Positions 1 to 6,669 of a stretch of DNA of 14,042 nucleotides are shown one piece after another (position 1 is the first letter of the stretch; the number at the start of each line of letters is the position of its first letter). The DNA comes from an uncultured Clostridia bacterium (GTDB lineage: Bacteria; Bacillota; Clostridia; Christensenellales; Borkfalkiaceae), in assembly GCA_904501815.1 (NCBI GenBank), contig CAJGCN010000024.1:1-14042 (forward strand), in the 5' to 3' direction. Below the pieces are notes generated by a model, which did no database searches, was not told the origin of the DNA, and saw only the letters and a program-made list of their open reading frames with translations. The position numbers and the translations under genes are program-made.

Positions 1-227
1 AAAGGCTTTGGATACGGCATAAGCCTATTCCCAACCATCCGGAATGTACAAATGTTTATGCGGATTATCTCCAAATCGGAACAATTAAAAAAGACCTCGC
101 CGAAGATTTATTAGCAAAATTAGGCGAAGGCTTTGAACTGGACGGGAAAATTATCGAACTAACAGAGAGCGAGGACTCATATTATCCATTCACTATACTT
201 ATTGAACTTTATATAAGGACCTCTTAA
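1..227 (+). CDS. 3' end of an unknown gene (partial, mobile element)
   Basis: An open frame runs from the left edge (first whole codon at position 3) to a TAA at 225-227, giving the last 74 residues of a protein whose start lies outside the window. The tail is mixed charged/hydrophobic, with an acidic stretch (GEGFELDGKIIELTESED) and ends in IELYIRTS. I recognise no domain. The stop is one base before the integrase ATG at 229, and the integrase ribosome binding site lies inside the last codons of this gene, so the two are probably co-transcribed and translationally coupled. Base composition is AT-rich like the integrase, which places it in the same mobile element. The function is unknown; an element-borne regulator or accessory gene is a guess from position only. 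Confidence 0.6.
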   Translation, partial: RLWIRHKPIPNHPECTNVYADYLQIGTIKKDLAEDLLAKLGEGFELDGKIIELTESEDSYYPFTILIELYIRTS

Positions 228-228
228 A

Positions 229-1371
229 ATGCCTATGAAACTCGAATATTATATCTCCTCAACCAAATACTCATTGCAAGAGCGAATGACCAAACGTGGC
301 CGTGTTTTTGACGTAATTTTTCGCGTTATAACATTAGACGGAATTGTGAAGCAAAAAAAATTATCCGGATTTTTCACAAAAACGCTTGCCAAAGAAGCTT
401 ATACCGAATTTATAACTCAAAAGTGTCAACTTTTAAAAAATAATCCTTTAAAAAAGAAAAAGGCAATAGAAGAGGGTAAGCAAGACCCTACCGTCAACGA
501 TTTAATCCCTTTGTATATCAATTCGTTGCAAAACCAAAATAAAGAAAGCTGTATTTATGATAAAATTCGAATGATACAAAATCATATCGTCCCTTTTTTT
601 GGAAATACAAAAATCCAATCGATTACCCAAGAGGTCCTTTGGAGATGGCAAGATTCTTTATGGGCATCAAAGAACCCTCAAACAGAGAATTTTTATGCTT
701 ATAATTATTTGTCGAAAATAAGAACTTGTCTTAACGGCTTTTTGGGATGGTGTGAAAGCAGATACGGATACTCTAACCCCCTTAAAAAGGTTAAAAAACC
801 CAGAAGACGCGCGCCAAAACAAGAAATGCAGTTTTGGACAAGAGAGGAGTTCGAACAATTTATATCTGTTGTAGATAACGAACGATATAGAGCTATGTTT
901 ATTATGCTTTTTTATACGGGAAGACGAAAAGGAGAACTACTCGCTTTACAAAAAAGCGACATAAAAAAAGAAGAAATTGTATTCAGTAAAACTTATACTC
1001 GAAAAACTCTGGACGGTGTTCCTTATAAAATCACCAGCACAAAAAACGAAAAAATCGGTAAAACGCCAATATGCGCCCCTTTGAAAGACTTAATTAAATC
1101 TTACCAGTTTGAGAGCCCTTTCGCTTTTGGTGGCAAACAACCTATTCACGAAAACACGCTATCACACGCATTTAAACGATATATAAAACTCTCAAAAAAC
1201 AAAGAAATCCGATTGCACGATCTTCGACATAGTTTTGTATCTATGTTGATTCATCTCGGCGCGAATCTTGCAGTTGTCGCCGATTTGATAGGTGATACAT
1301 TAGAGCAAGTGACCAAAACATACGGACATTTATACGACGAAGATAAGTATGCGATAATCTCTAAAATTTAA
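229..1371 (+). CDS. int: Tyrosine recombinase / site-specific integrase
   Basis: A 380-residue phage/ICE-type integrase that would cut and join the ends of a mobile element at a chromosomal attachment site. Domains in order: an N-terminal arm-binding region (about 1-80), an SAM-like core-binding domain (about 87-185) and a C-terminal catalytic domain (about 200-375). Visible catalytic residues are R233 in TGRRKGELLAL, K272 in the beta-hairpin, H330-x-x-R333 in LHDLRHS, and the nucleophile Y365 in KTYGHLY. The box-II residue normally His or Trp (usually LGH) is Asp here: IGD, D356. The ATG at 229 is preceded by AAGGAC at a good spacing, whereas the ATG at 235 would be too far. The gene reads toward the 3' end of ssrA 112 bases away, which is the likely attachment site. 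No excisionase gene is visible in the window. Confidence 0.95.
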   Translation: MPMKLEYYISSTKYSLQERMTKRGRVFDVIFRVITLDGIVKQKKLSGFFTKTLAKEAYTEFITQKCQLLKNNPLKKKKAIEEGKQDPTVNDLIPLYINSLQNQNKESCIYDKIRMIQNHIVPFFGNTKIQSITQEVLWRWQDSLWASKNPQTENFYAYNYLSKIRTCLNGFLGWCESRYGYSNPLKKVKKPRRRAPKQEMQFWTREEFEQFISVVDNERYRAMFIMLFYTGRRKGELLALQKSDIKKEEIVFSKTYTRKTLDGVPYKITSTKNEKIGKTPICAPLKDLIKSYQFESPFAFGGKQPIHENTLSHAFKRYIKLSKNKEIRLHDLRHSFVSMLIHLGANLAVVADLIGDTLEQVTKTYGHLYDEDKYAIISKI

Positions 1372-1374
1372 AAT

Positions 1375-1398
1375 TTTTAGTCACACATTTTAGTCACA
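1375..1398 (+). repeat. Tandem direct repeat TTTTAGTCACA (2 copies)
   Basis: Two perfect 11-bp copies of TTTTAGTCACA lie at 1375-1385 and 1388-1398, with a 13-bp period. They sit just after the integrase stop and before the attachment region. Short direct repeats in this position are typical of integrase arm-type or accessory-factor binding sites; that role is inferred, the repeat itself is seen. Confidence 0.55.
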
Positions 1399-1451
1399 TT
1401 TTGAGCAAAAACAAGCAAAAATATACCAAACTACACCCCAAAAAAACAAAC

Positions 1452-1478
1452 AAAAACGCCCTAAAACGGGCGTTTTTT
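1452..1478. terminator. Bidirectional intrinsic terminator between int and ssrA
   Basis: A perfect stem pairs AAAAACGCCC (1452-1461) with GGGCGTTTTT (1468-1477) around a 6-nt loop. It is followed by T residues on the plus strand and, because of the A-run, also on the minus strand. It can end the integrase transcript from the left and the tmRNA transcript from the right. It lies 6 bases outside the mature tmRNA 3' end, so it may belong to the element rather than to the original ssrA locus. Confidence 0.85.
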
Positions 1479-1483
1479 GCTTT

Positions 1484-1849
1484 TGGTGGAGGTGGTGGGA
1501 CTTGAACCCACGTCTTACGCGGCTGCCAAAAAACTTTCTACATACTTAGTTTATCTTTTTTTCTTAACTCACGCAACGCGGGTAAACACGCTTTGCGGAA
1601 CGCAGAAAGCTGAATGATCTTTTAAAAACGCTTTCCGATTCTTAAAAGATTTTTCCGTCTTGTTGACGCCGCGACCCCAACCGACGGATAAATCGGGCGC
1701 GACGTTTCGTTTAAAAACGAGTTTACGCTGCTAAAGCGTAGTTTGCATTTCTATCTGCATTTAAATTTAATGGAATGTTGTTGCGCAGGCACTCCGTCTG
1801 CGGTATGCTTATCCTTTCGCTCACCGGCAATCGAATCCGGGACACCCCC
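1484..1849 (-). ncRNA. ssrA: tmRNA (transfer-messenger RNA), one-piece
   Basis: tmRNA rescues ribosomes stalled on broken mRNA: its alanyl-tRNA-like end enters the A site and its internal reading frame adds a degradation tag. On the minus strand the 5' end GGGGGUG (1849-1843) pairs with CACCUCC before A and CCA at the 3' end (CCA at 1486-1484), giving a 7-bp acceptor stem in a 366-nt molecule. The T arm GUGGGUUCAAGUCCCAC lies at 1511-1495. The 5' region GUCCCGGAUUCGAUUGCC matches the conserved tmRNA start. The tag frame ends ...ANYALAA then UAA (stop 1725-1723). A GCA resume codon at 1758 would give the tag ADRNANYALAA; the exact resume codon is inferred. I did not map the pseudoknots individually. 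CCA is genome-encoded. Confidence 0.97.
1723..1758 (-). other. tmRNA proteolysis-tag reading frame (ADRNANYALAA)
   Basis: Reading GCA GAT AGA AAT GCA AAC TAC... from 1758 down to a TAA at 1725-1723 gives ADRNANYALAA. The ANYALAA end closely resembles the E. coli tag end (ENYALAA), the signal recognised by ClpXP-type proteases. The upstream codons in frame (TTA AAT TTA AAT) are also sense, so the frame alone does not fix the resume point; GCA is chosen because Ala is the usual resume residue. Confidence 0.8.
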
Positions 1850-1854
1850 GTATT

Positions 1855-1866
1855 CGCCTTACGGCG
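1855..1866 (-). other. Small hairpin in the pre-tmRNA leader
   Basis: On the minus strand CGCC-GTAA-GGCG forms a 4-bp stem with a GNRA tetraloop. It sits 6 bases upstream of the mature tmRNA 5' end and downstream of the predicted transcription start. It would be part of the leader removed by 5' processing (RNase P in other bacteria). Confidence 0.4.
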
Positions 1867-1885
1867 ATTTAATTTTTACATTATT

Positions 1886-1914
1886 ATTATACACGCGTTT
1901 ACACGTATTGTAAA
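1886..1914 (-). promoter_or_regulatory. Sigma-A promoter of ssrA
   Basis: Minus strand: -35 TTTACA (1914-1909), a 17-bp spacer, -10 TATAAT (1891-1886). Predicted start near 1879, about 30 bases before the mature tmRNA 5' end. It begins only 11 bases past the plsY stop, and no terminator is seen between them, so plsY transcripts may also read into ssrA. Confidence 0.8.
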
Positions 1915-1924
1915 CCTTTTTTCT

Positions 1925-2659
1925 TTATTTTTTCGTTTCCTTTTTTTTCTTGGCGAGCTTTTTTACGGAAGTGTGATGTTCTTCGCCGGCTAAAAGGCGC
2001 AAAATATTCTTCCAATGCGCCGCCCAAGTGAGTATATTTATCAATAATAAGAACCCAAACAGGCATACCAGGTATGCGTTTACGCTACTTCCTTGATAAC
2101 GAAACAAGAATAAAACGCCTTGCCAAATGCTAAACCCCGTCACTCCCAAAAGCGAGCCCATTGAGCCCCATTCCGTTAAGGCGATATAAAGAACTATCAG
2201 CCAAAGCGCCAAAAAACCCACGAGCAAAAACCAAGCGTTTTCTGCGCCTAAATTTATCCAAAACAAGCCGAGCGTGGAAGCAATCCCTTTCCCCCCCTTA
2301 AAATGAGAAACCACAGGGAAAATATGTCCTAAAATCACGCATACCCCGCAAAAATAGCGAGTAAAGTCGGAAACTATAACGTCCGTTCCCGCAAAATAAT
2401 AATTGCGGTAAATAAAATAAGTAATGATAGCGGGAATGCCCCCTTTGAATGCGTCGCAAAAAAAGGTAATAACGCCGACTTTCAAACCAAACTCTCGGCT
2501 CATATTCATCGTACCGGGATTTCCGCTCCCCATTTTCGTAATATCCTTATGCTTTACCCGCGCAATCAATCGCGCAAAATTAAAGCACCCTATCAGATAA
2601 CAAACGATTGCTATTAAGACCAACTCATACCAGTTTTTTGAAAAGTAAAAAGCTTTCAT
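1925..2659 (-). CDS. plsY: Acyl-phosphate:glycerol-3-phosphate acyltransferase PlsY
   Basis: An integral membrane enzyme that moves the acyl chain from acyl-phosphate to sn-glycerol-3-phosphate, the first committed step of phospholipid synthesis in most Gram-positive bacteria. The protein has 244 residues and about six or seven hydrophobic segments. All three family motifs are visible: GSGNPG at 44-49, GHIFPV plus FKGGKG at 111-125, and HWKNILRLLAGEE at 215-227. It is some 30-40 residues longer than many PlsY proteins, because of a longer loop/helix region around 140-210 and a Lys-rich C-terminal tail (KKLAKKKKETKK). The ATG at 2659 is preceded by AAGGTGAG at short spacing. It starts 17 bases after the der stop, as third gene of the DUF512-der-plsY operon. 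der-plsY adjacency is common in Bacillota. Confidence 0.95.
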   Translation of the reverse strand: MKAFYFSKNWYELVLIAIVCYLIGCFNFARLIARVKHKDITKMGSGNPGTMNMSREFGLKVGVITFFCDAFKGGIPAIITYFIYRNYYFAGTDVIVSDFTRYFCGVCVILGHIFPVVSHFKGGKGIASTLGLFWINLGAENAWFLLVGFLALWLIVLYIALTEWGSMGSLLGVTGFSIWQGVLFLFRYQGSSVNAYLVCLFGFLLLINILTWAAHWKNILRLLAGEEHHTSVKKLAKKKKETKK

Positions 2660-2676
2660 AACTCACCTTGCGAAAA

Positions 2677-3990
2677 TCAATCGTCGTCCTTTTTTTCTCG
2701 CACCACGATTTTAATAGGCGTACCCGAAAAATCATACGCGCGGCGAATGGTGTTTTCCAAATAACGTTGATAGGAAAAGTGCAACAGTCCTTCGTCGTTT
2801 ACGTGCAAAACGAACAAGGGCGGACAAACGCCAACCTGTTGGGAAAAGAACACTCTCATTCTTCTGCCCTGATAAGACGGGGGTTCTTGCATACGCACCG
2901 CGTCGCTGATCAAATCGTTGAGCGCGCCCGTAGAAATACGGAAAGAAGCGTTTGCGTACACTTCTTCCGCCGCCGATAGCAATTTGTCTACCCGCTGACC
3001 CGTTTTTGCGGAAATATAAATGGATTTATAATAGTCCATAAATTTCAAATCTTCTTTGAGTTTTTCTTCAAAGCGATTGACCGTGTGTGTGTCCTTTTCA
3101 ATTAAATCCCATTTATTCATTACGATTACCGACGGTTTACCCTGCTCGTGCACGTAGCCGATAATCTTAACGTCTTGTTCAGTCAAGCCTTCTTCGCTAT
3201 CAACCACGAGCAAACACACGTCGCTACGGCGCACCGCGTCGAACGCGCGCATATTACTATAATATTCCACGTTATCGTCTACGCTCTTTTTCTTGCGAAT
3301 CCCCGCCGTGTCGATAAGCGTATACGCCTTTCCGTTTCTTTGAAATAAAGTGTCTATCGCGTCGCGCGTCGTTCCAGCGAGCGGCGTGACGATACTGCGT
3401 TCGCTTCCTAACAGACGGTTGACAAGGCTGGATTTGCCCGCGTTGGGTTTTCCGACTACGGCAATTTTTAAAGACGGTACGGCTTCTTCCGTTGTTTCGG
3501 GAAAATACTGAATGGCTTCGTCAAGCACGTCGCCAATCCCTTGCGAATGTTCCGCCGAAACGGCAAACGGCTCGCCAAGTCCTAAGGAATAGAACTCAAA
3601 CACTTTTTCGGGCGAGTAGTCGTCGATTTTATTTACGACTAAAATTACGGGCTTTTTCGAACGGCGCAAAATATCGGCTACGTCGTAATCAGAAGTTTGC
3701 AAGCCTTCTTTGCCGTCCGTAAAAAATAAAATTACGTCCGCCGTATCAATCGCCACTTCCGCTTGTTTGGCAATTTCTTTCCACATGATATCTTCCGATT
3801 TCAGTTCAATACCGCCCGTGTCTACCATCGTGAAATTCTTATCCCGCCACACGGCGTCGGTATACAGTCTATCGCGCGTGACACCCGGACGGTCTTCCGT
3901 AATAGAAATTTTCCGCCCTGCCACTTTATTAAAAAAGGTACTTTTTCCTACGTTGGGTCTACCTACCAACGCTATTAAAGGATTTGCCAT
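2677..3990 (-). CDS. der: Ribosome-assembly GTPase Der (EngA)
   Basis: A double GTPase needed for late maturation of the 50S ribosomal subunit. Length 437 residues, normal for the family. First G domain: GRPNVGKS (10-17), DRPGVTRD (33-40), DTGG (57-60), NKID (120-123). Second G domain: GKPNAGKS (180-187), TTRD (207-210), DTAGIRKK (227-234), NKWD (292-295). A KH-like RNA-binding domain fills about 350-437, and the protein ends in a charged REKKDDD tail. The ATG at 3990 follows AAAGGAG at ideal spacing. The gene lies 13 bases after the DUF512 gene and 17 bases before plsY, so all three are read from the promoter at 5344-5372. I see nothing unusual in the sequence. Confidence 0.98.
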   Translation of the reverse strand: MANPLIALVGRPNVGKSTFFNKVAGRKISITEDRPGVTRDRLYTDAVWRDKNFTMVDTGGIELKSEDIMWKEIAKQAEVAIDTADVILFFTDGKEGLQTSDYDVADILRRSKKPVILVVNKIDDYSPEKVFEFYSLGLGEPFAVSAEHSQGIGDVLDEAIQYFPETTEEAVPSLKIAVVGKPNAGKSSLVNRLLGSERSIVTPLAGTTRDAIDTLFQRNGKAYTLIDTAGIRKKKSVDDNVEYYSNMRAFDAVRRSDVCLLVVDSEEGLTEQDVKIIGYVHEQGKPSVIVMNKWDLIEKDTHTVNRFEEKLKEDLKFMDYYKSIYISAKTGQRVDKLLSAAEEVYANASFRISTGALNDLISDAVRMQEPPSYQGRRMRVFFSQQVGVCPPLFVLHVNDEGLLHFSYQRYLENTIRRAYDFSGTPIKIVVREKKDDD

Positions 3991-4003
3991 ACTTTCACTC
4001 CTT

Positions 4004-5335
4004 TTAACCGTTCGTCGAAAGAATTTCTACGAGCCCGTAGCCACCCTTTCGATTCACGCGAATATTTTCAAAATCTAATTTTTCTTTTAACTCGCTAAGG
4101 GTCATACCGCAAAGAAATACTTCTTCGAATTCCTTCATGGTATTCCCGTCGAGAATGATTTCGTCCACCCCCGTAGTAGGGTTTTCCGCTTGGAACGATT
4201 GAATCGCGGACAGCATATCCACCCCCGTCAACAATCCCGTGCAAGTGACGGTTTCTCCAAAAAACGCGTTTTTCACGGGCAAGGCGATAAGTTCTAAGCC
4301 CGCTATACTTTCATTGGCTTTTTGCACTAAATCGGCGTTGAGCTTTGCCGAAGATACCCCGCAAATCAACAGCGCGCGTTTAGGTTTTTTAAGCGCGAAT
4401 TTCTCCCCCCGCGTGCGGGGCAAGCCCTTTAAGCCCAAGAAAAACTCGTCGCGGAATTTCGTAGACATTCCAATCCCGTTTTCAATCTGCTCGAACTCCC
4501 CGTAAAATTCAGCGGTTTTCAACGCCCGTTCGGCTTTCACGAAATACTCGTCGGCAGGTTGCACGAAATTTACGCCGAACTCTTTATTCAGCCCGTCAAC
4601 TAAGTCCAAAAAAGTTTGGGAATACTCTTTGTCTACGTCGGGGATAGGGGTTAAGCCATCGCGATATTTTGTAATTCCCGTCGGCACGCACGCAAGCTCT
4701 TTGACGGTAGGATAATATTGAAAAAGCTGTCGCGCGGTGTAAGCGAATTCTTCCCCGTCGTTCTCGTTCGGCACGACCACCGCTTGGCAATGCATTTCTA
4801 TCCCGTTTTCCGCAAGCCGACGAATTTGTTCAACGATTTTGCCCGCAAACCGGTTTCTTAACAGTTTTACTCTCAACGACGGATTCATCGTATGCACCGA
4901 GATATATAAAGGGGAAAGGCGCAAGCGGATAATGCGCTCTAAGCTTTCTTCCGAAAGGTTGGTGAGCGTGACGAAGTTTCCGCAGGCAAAACTCATAGCG
5001 TAGTCGTCGTCTTTCACGTATAAACTTTCCCGCATGCCTTTGGGCATTTGATCAACGAAACAAAATACGCAACGGTTTTGACAGGTACGAATACAAGAAG
5101 TTTTCTCAAACTCGAAACCAAGTTCTTCGTCTTGGTCTTTTTCTATTTCCAAAACGACTTCCTGTTCCCCGCGCTTATCCCTGACCGTCATGGTAAATTC
5201 TTCTTCGGCGTTATAATATAAATAATCCAACTCGTCTTCGCAAGGATACCCGTCGAACGCAAGCACTTCGTCGCCGACTTCCAAGCCAAGCTCGCTTGCA
5301 AGACTATTCCGTTTTACCTTAGTAATCTTTAACAT
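4004..5335 (-). CDS. DUF512 radical-SAM / PDZ-like domain protein
   Basis: A 443-residue member of the clostridial DUF512 Fe-S oxidoreductase family, of unknown biochemical role. The N-terminus (about 1-65) is a PDZ-like domain (LASELGLEVGDEVLAFDGYP). The radical-SAM cluster motif is C85-x3-C89-x2-C92, with an extra C81 just before it, followed by FVDQMPKG and GNFVTLTN (119-126). The DUF512 domain fills the C-terminal half and ends GGYGLVEIL. The family is regularly found next to der and plsY, as here. The ATG at 5335 matches the usual family N-terminus, has no Shine-Dalgarno sequence, and lies 8 bases after a perfect -10 box, so the mRNA is predicted to be leaderless. Product class is confident; function is not known to me. 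Confidence 0.93.
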   Translation of the reverse strand: MLKITKVKRNSLASELGLEVGDEVLAFDGYPCEDELDYLYYNAEEEFTMTVRDKRGEQEVVLEIEKDQDEELGFEFEKTSCIRTCQNRCVFCFVDQMPKGMRESLYVKDDDYAMSFACGNFVTLTNLSEESLERIIRLRLSPLYISVHTMNPSLRVKLLRNRFAGKIVEQIRRLAENGIEMHCQAVVVPNENDGEEFAYTARQLFQYYPTVKELACVPTGITKYRDGLTPIPDVDKEYSQTFLDLVDGLNKEFGVNFVQPADEYFVKAERALKTAEFYGEFEQIENGIGMSTKFRDEFFLGLKGLPRTRGEKFALKKPKRALLICGVSSAKLNADLVQKANESIAGLELIALPVKNAFFGETVTCTGLLTGVDMLSAIQSFQAENPTTGVDEIILDGNTMKEFEEVFLCGMTLSELKEKLDFENIRVNRKGGYGLVEILSTNG

Positions 5336-5343
5336 ACAGTTTT

Positions 5344-5372
5344 ATTATACTCTATTTTTTTAATTTTGTAAA
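5344..5372 (-). promoter_or_regulatory. Sigma-A promoter of the DUF512-der-plsY operon
   Basis: Minus strand: -35 TTTACA (5372-5367), a 17-bp spacer, -10 TATAAT (5349-5344). The predicted start (about 7 bases on, near 5337) falls at or within three bases of the ATG at 5335. The -35 box directly follows the T-run of the upstream terminator. Confidence 0.85.
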
Positions 5373-5373
5373 G

Positions 5374-5400
5374 AAAAAAGCGACCAAAACGGTCGCTTTT
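5374..5400 (-). terminator. Intrinsic terminator after the small membrane protein gene
   Basis: On the minus strand AAAAGCGACC-GTTTT-GGTCGCTTTT forms a perfect 10-bp stem followed by a T-run. It ends the lgt-pncB-lspA-rluD-orf86 operon 20 bases past the last stop codon, immediately ahead of the next promoter. Confidence 0.9.
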
Positions 5401-5420
5401 CTTATCTTTACGTGGATAAC

Positions 5421-5681
5421 TTAACGAAGAAAGCCGAAAATACAGCCCCCGATATACACCGCAAGCGCGACGTAGAAGATAATGCGCCATACTTTGCCTT
5501 TGCCCGTAGCGTAGTCCCAAGCGGGGAACGCAACCGCAATCCCAAGCGCAATCTTGCCGATTAAATTTAAAAGCGCGCTGATTGCGCCGAAAATTCCGCC
5601 GAACACGAACAATACCGCAGAAATGATAATTGCCCAAAACGCGCATGCTTTTTCCAAACTTTTATTAGATCTTTTTGCCAT
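5421..5681 (-). CDS. Small three-helix membrane protein, unknown
   Basis: An 86-residue protein with a basic N-terminus (MAKRSNKSLEK) and three hydrophobic segments (about 13-34, 37-53 and 66-85). The second and third are separated by a short polar loop, WDYATGKGK. No known family is recognised. The start is well supported by AAAGGAG upstream of the ATG at 5681. It lies 49 bases after the pseudouridine synthase stop with no terminator between, and is followed by a strong terminator, so it is read as the last gene of that operon or from a weak promoter in the gap (a possible TAAAAT -10). The genuine-gene call rests on the ribosome binding site, spacing and coherent hydrophobic pattern. Confidence 0.75.
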   Translation of the reverse strand: MAKRSNKSLEKACAFWAIIISAVLFVFGGIFGAISALLNLIGKIALGIAVAFPAWDYATGKGKVWRIIFYVALAVYIGGCIFGFLR

Positions 5682-5730
5682 AGTAGTTTCTCCTTTTTTA
5701 TTTATTTTACCCGCTTTTACCGCGAATAAT

Positions 5731-6669
5731 TCAAAGTTTTACTTCCACTCCGTAAGCCTTGCAAAGCTTTTGCAAAACTTCTGAAAACACGGGGGACAGG
5801 GGCGCATGAAAAGTCATTCGATCCCCTTTCGTAGGGTGGGTGAGCTCTAATTCAAAGGCGTGCAATAATTGCCCCGAAAGCTCGAATTTTTGTTTCTTAT
5901 AGCCGTAGACGGGGTCACCGACGACGGGATGTCCTAAATGCTTGGCGTGAACTCGAATTTGGTGCGTTCTGCCCGTTTGTAAGGTGAATTTGCAAAGAGT
6001 ATATTCCGCGCCAAAGCGCGCAATTACTTCGTAGTCTGTAATCGCTTTCTTCCCCCTGCCTGTAGGCAATACCGCCATTTTCAAGCGATCGGCGGGCGAA
6101 CGCCCGATATCCGTTTCTATTCTGCCCGTTTCCGCCTTGACATTTCCTTCTAATAACGCATAATACCGTCTTCGACAGCTCTTTTCAGCGATTTGCCCCG
6201 CCAAAGAAAGATGCGCTTTATCGTTTTTCGCCACGACCAAAAGTCCCGTCGTGTCTTTATCAATTCTATGCACGATACCCGGCCGAAGCACACCCCCGAT
6301 CCCGCTTAAACTCTCTAAACGGTATAAAAGGGCGTTGACGAGCGTACCCCCAGTAGTGCCGTTCCCGATATGGACGGTCATTCCCTGCGGTTTGTTCACG
6401 ACGGCAAAGTCTTCGTCTTCGTAAACAATTTCTAAGGGAATATTTTCGGACTTGACGGAATATTCGACGGGGTCGGGAATTTCCACGACCACTTCGTTGC
6501 CTTTTTTAATTTCTGCGCCCGCCTTTCTTATCGGCGTACCGTTTACGCACACCCGTCCGTCTTCAATGAGTTTTTTCAAGCGCGAACGGGTAAACTCTTC
6601 CGTTTGCTCGCTTAAAAATAAATCCAAACGCTTGCACGGCTCTTCCGCGACGAATAACCGCTTATCCAT
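5731..6669 (-). CDS. RluD-family 23S rRNA pseudouridine synthase
   Basis: Converts uridine to pseudouridine in RNA, probably in 23S rRNA. The protein has 312 residues: an S4 RNA-binding domain (about 12-65) and a catalytic domain carrying HRIDKDTTG (134-142) with catalytic D137 and TGRTHQIRVH (232-241). The open frame extends 30 codons further upstream, but that part is Lys-rich and lies entirely inside lspA. The ATG at 6669 is preceded by a purine-rich GGGGAAAG and overlaps the lspA stop by 8 bases (ATGGATAA), which suggests translational coupling; this start also gives the usual family N-terminus. lspA next to an RluD homologue is a very common arrangement in Bacillota. The exact target (RluA, RluC or RluD type) cannot be decided from sequence alone. 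Confidence 0.95.
   Translation of the reverse strand: MDKRLFVAEEPCKRLDLFLSEQTEEFTRSRLKKLIEDGRVCVNGTPIRKAGAEIKKGNEVVVEIPDPVEYSVKSENIPLEIVYEDEDFAVVNKPQGMTVHIGNGTTGGTLVNALLYRLESLSGIGGVLRPGIVHRIDKDTTGLLVVAKNDKAHLSLAGQIAEKSCRRRYYALLEGNVKAETGRIETDIGRSPADRLKMAVLPTGRGKKAITDYEVIARFGAEYTLCKFTLQTGRTHQIRVHAKHLGHPVVGDPVYGYKKQKFELSGQLLHAFELELTHPTKGDRMTFHAPLSPVFSEVLQKLCKAYGVEVKL

Noticed and set aside
1775..1993. Plus-strand open frame across the tmRNA gene
   Set aside because: It lies antisense to ssrA and the plsY end, has no ribosome binding site, and encodes no recognisable protein.
2668..4078. Several plus-strand frames opposite der
   Set aside because: All are antisense to conserved GTPase motifs, and their translations are Arg-rich with no family.
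5329..5646. 105-codon minus frame overlapping the small membrane protein gene
   Set aside because: It overlaps the better supported 86-residue gene, which has AGGAG and a hydrophobic pattern, and it runs through the terminator and promoter.
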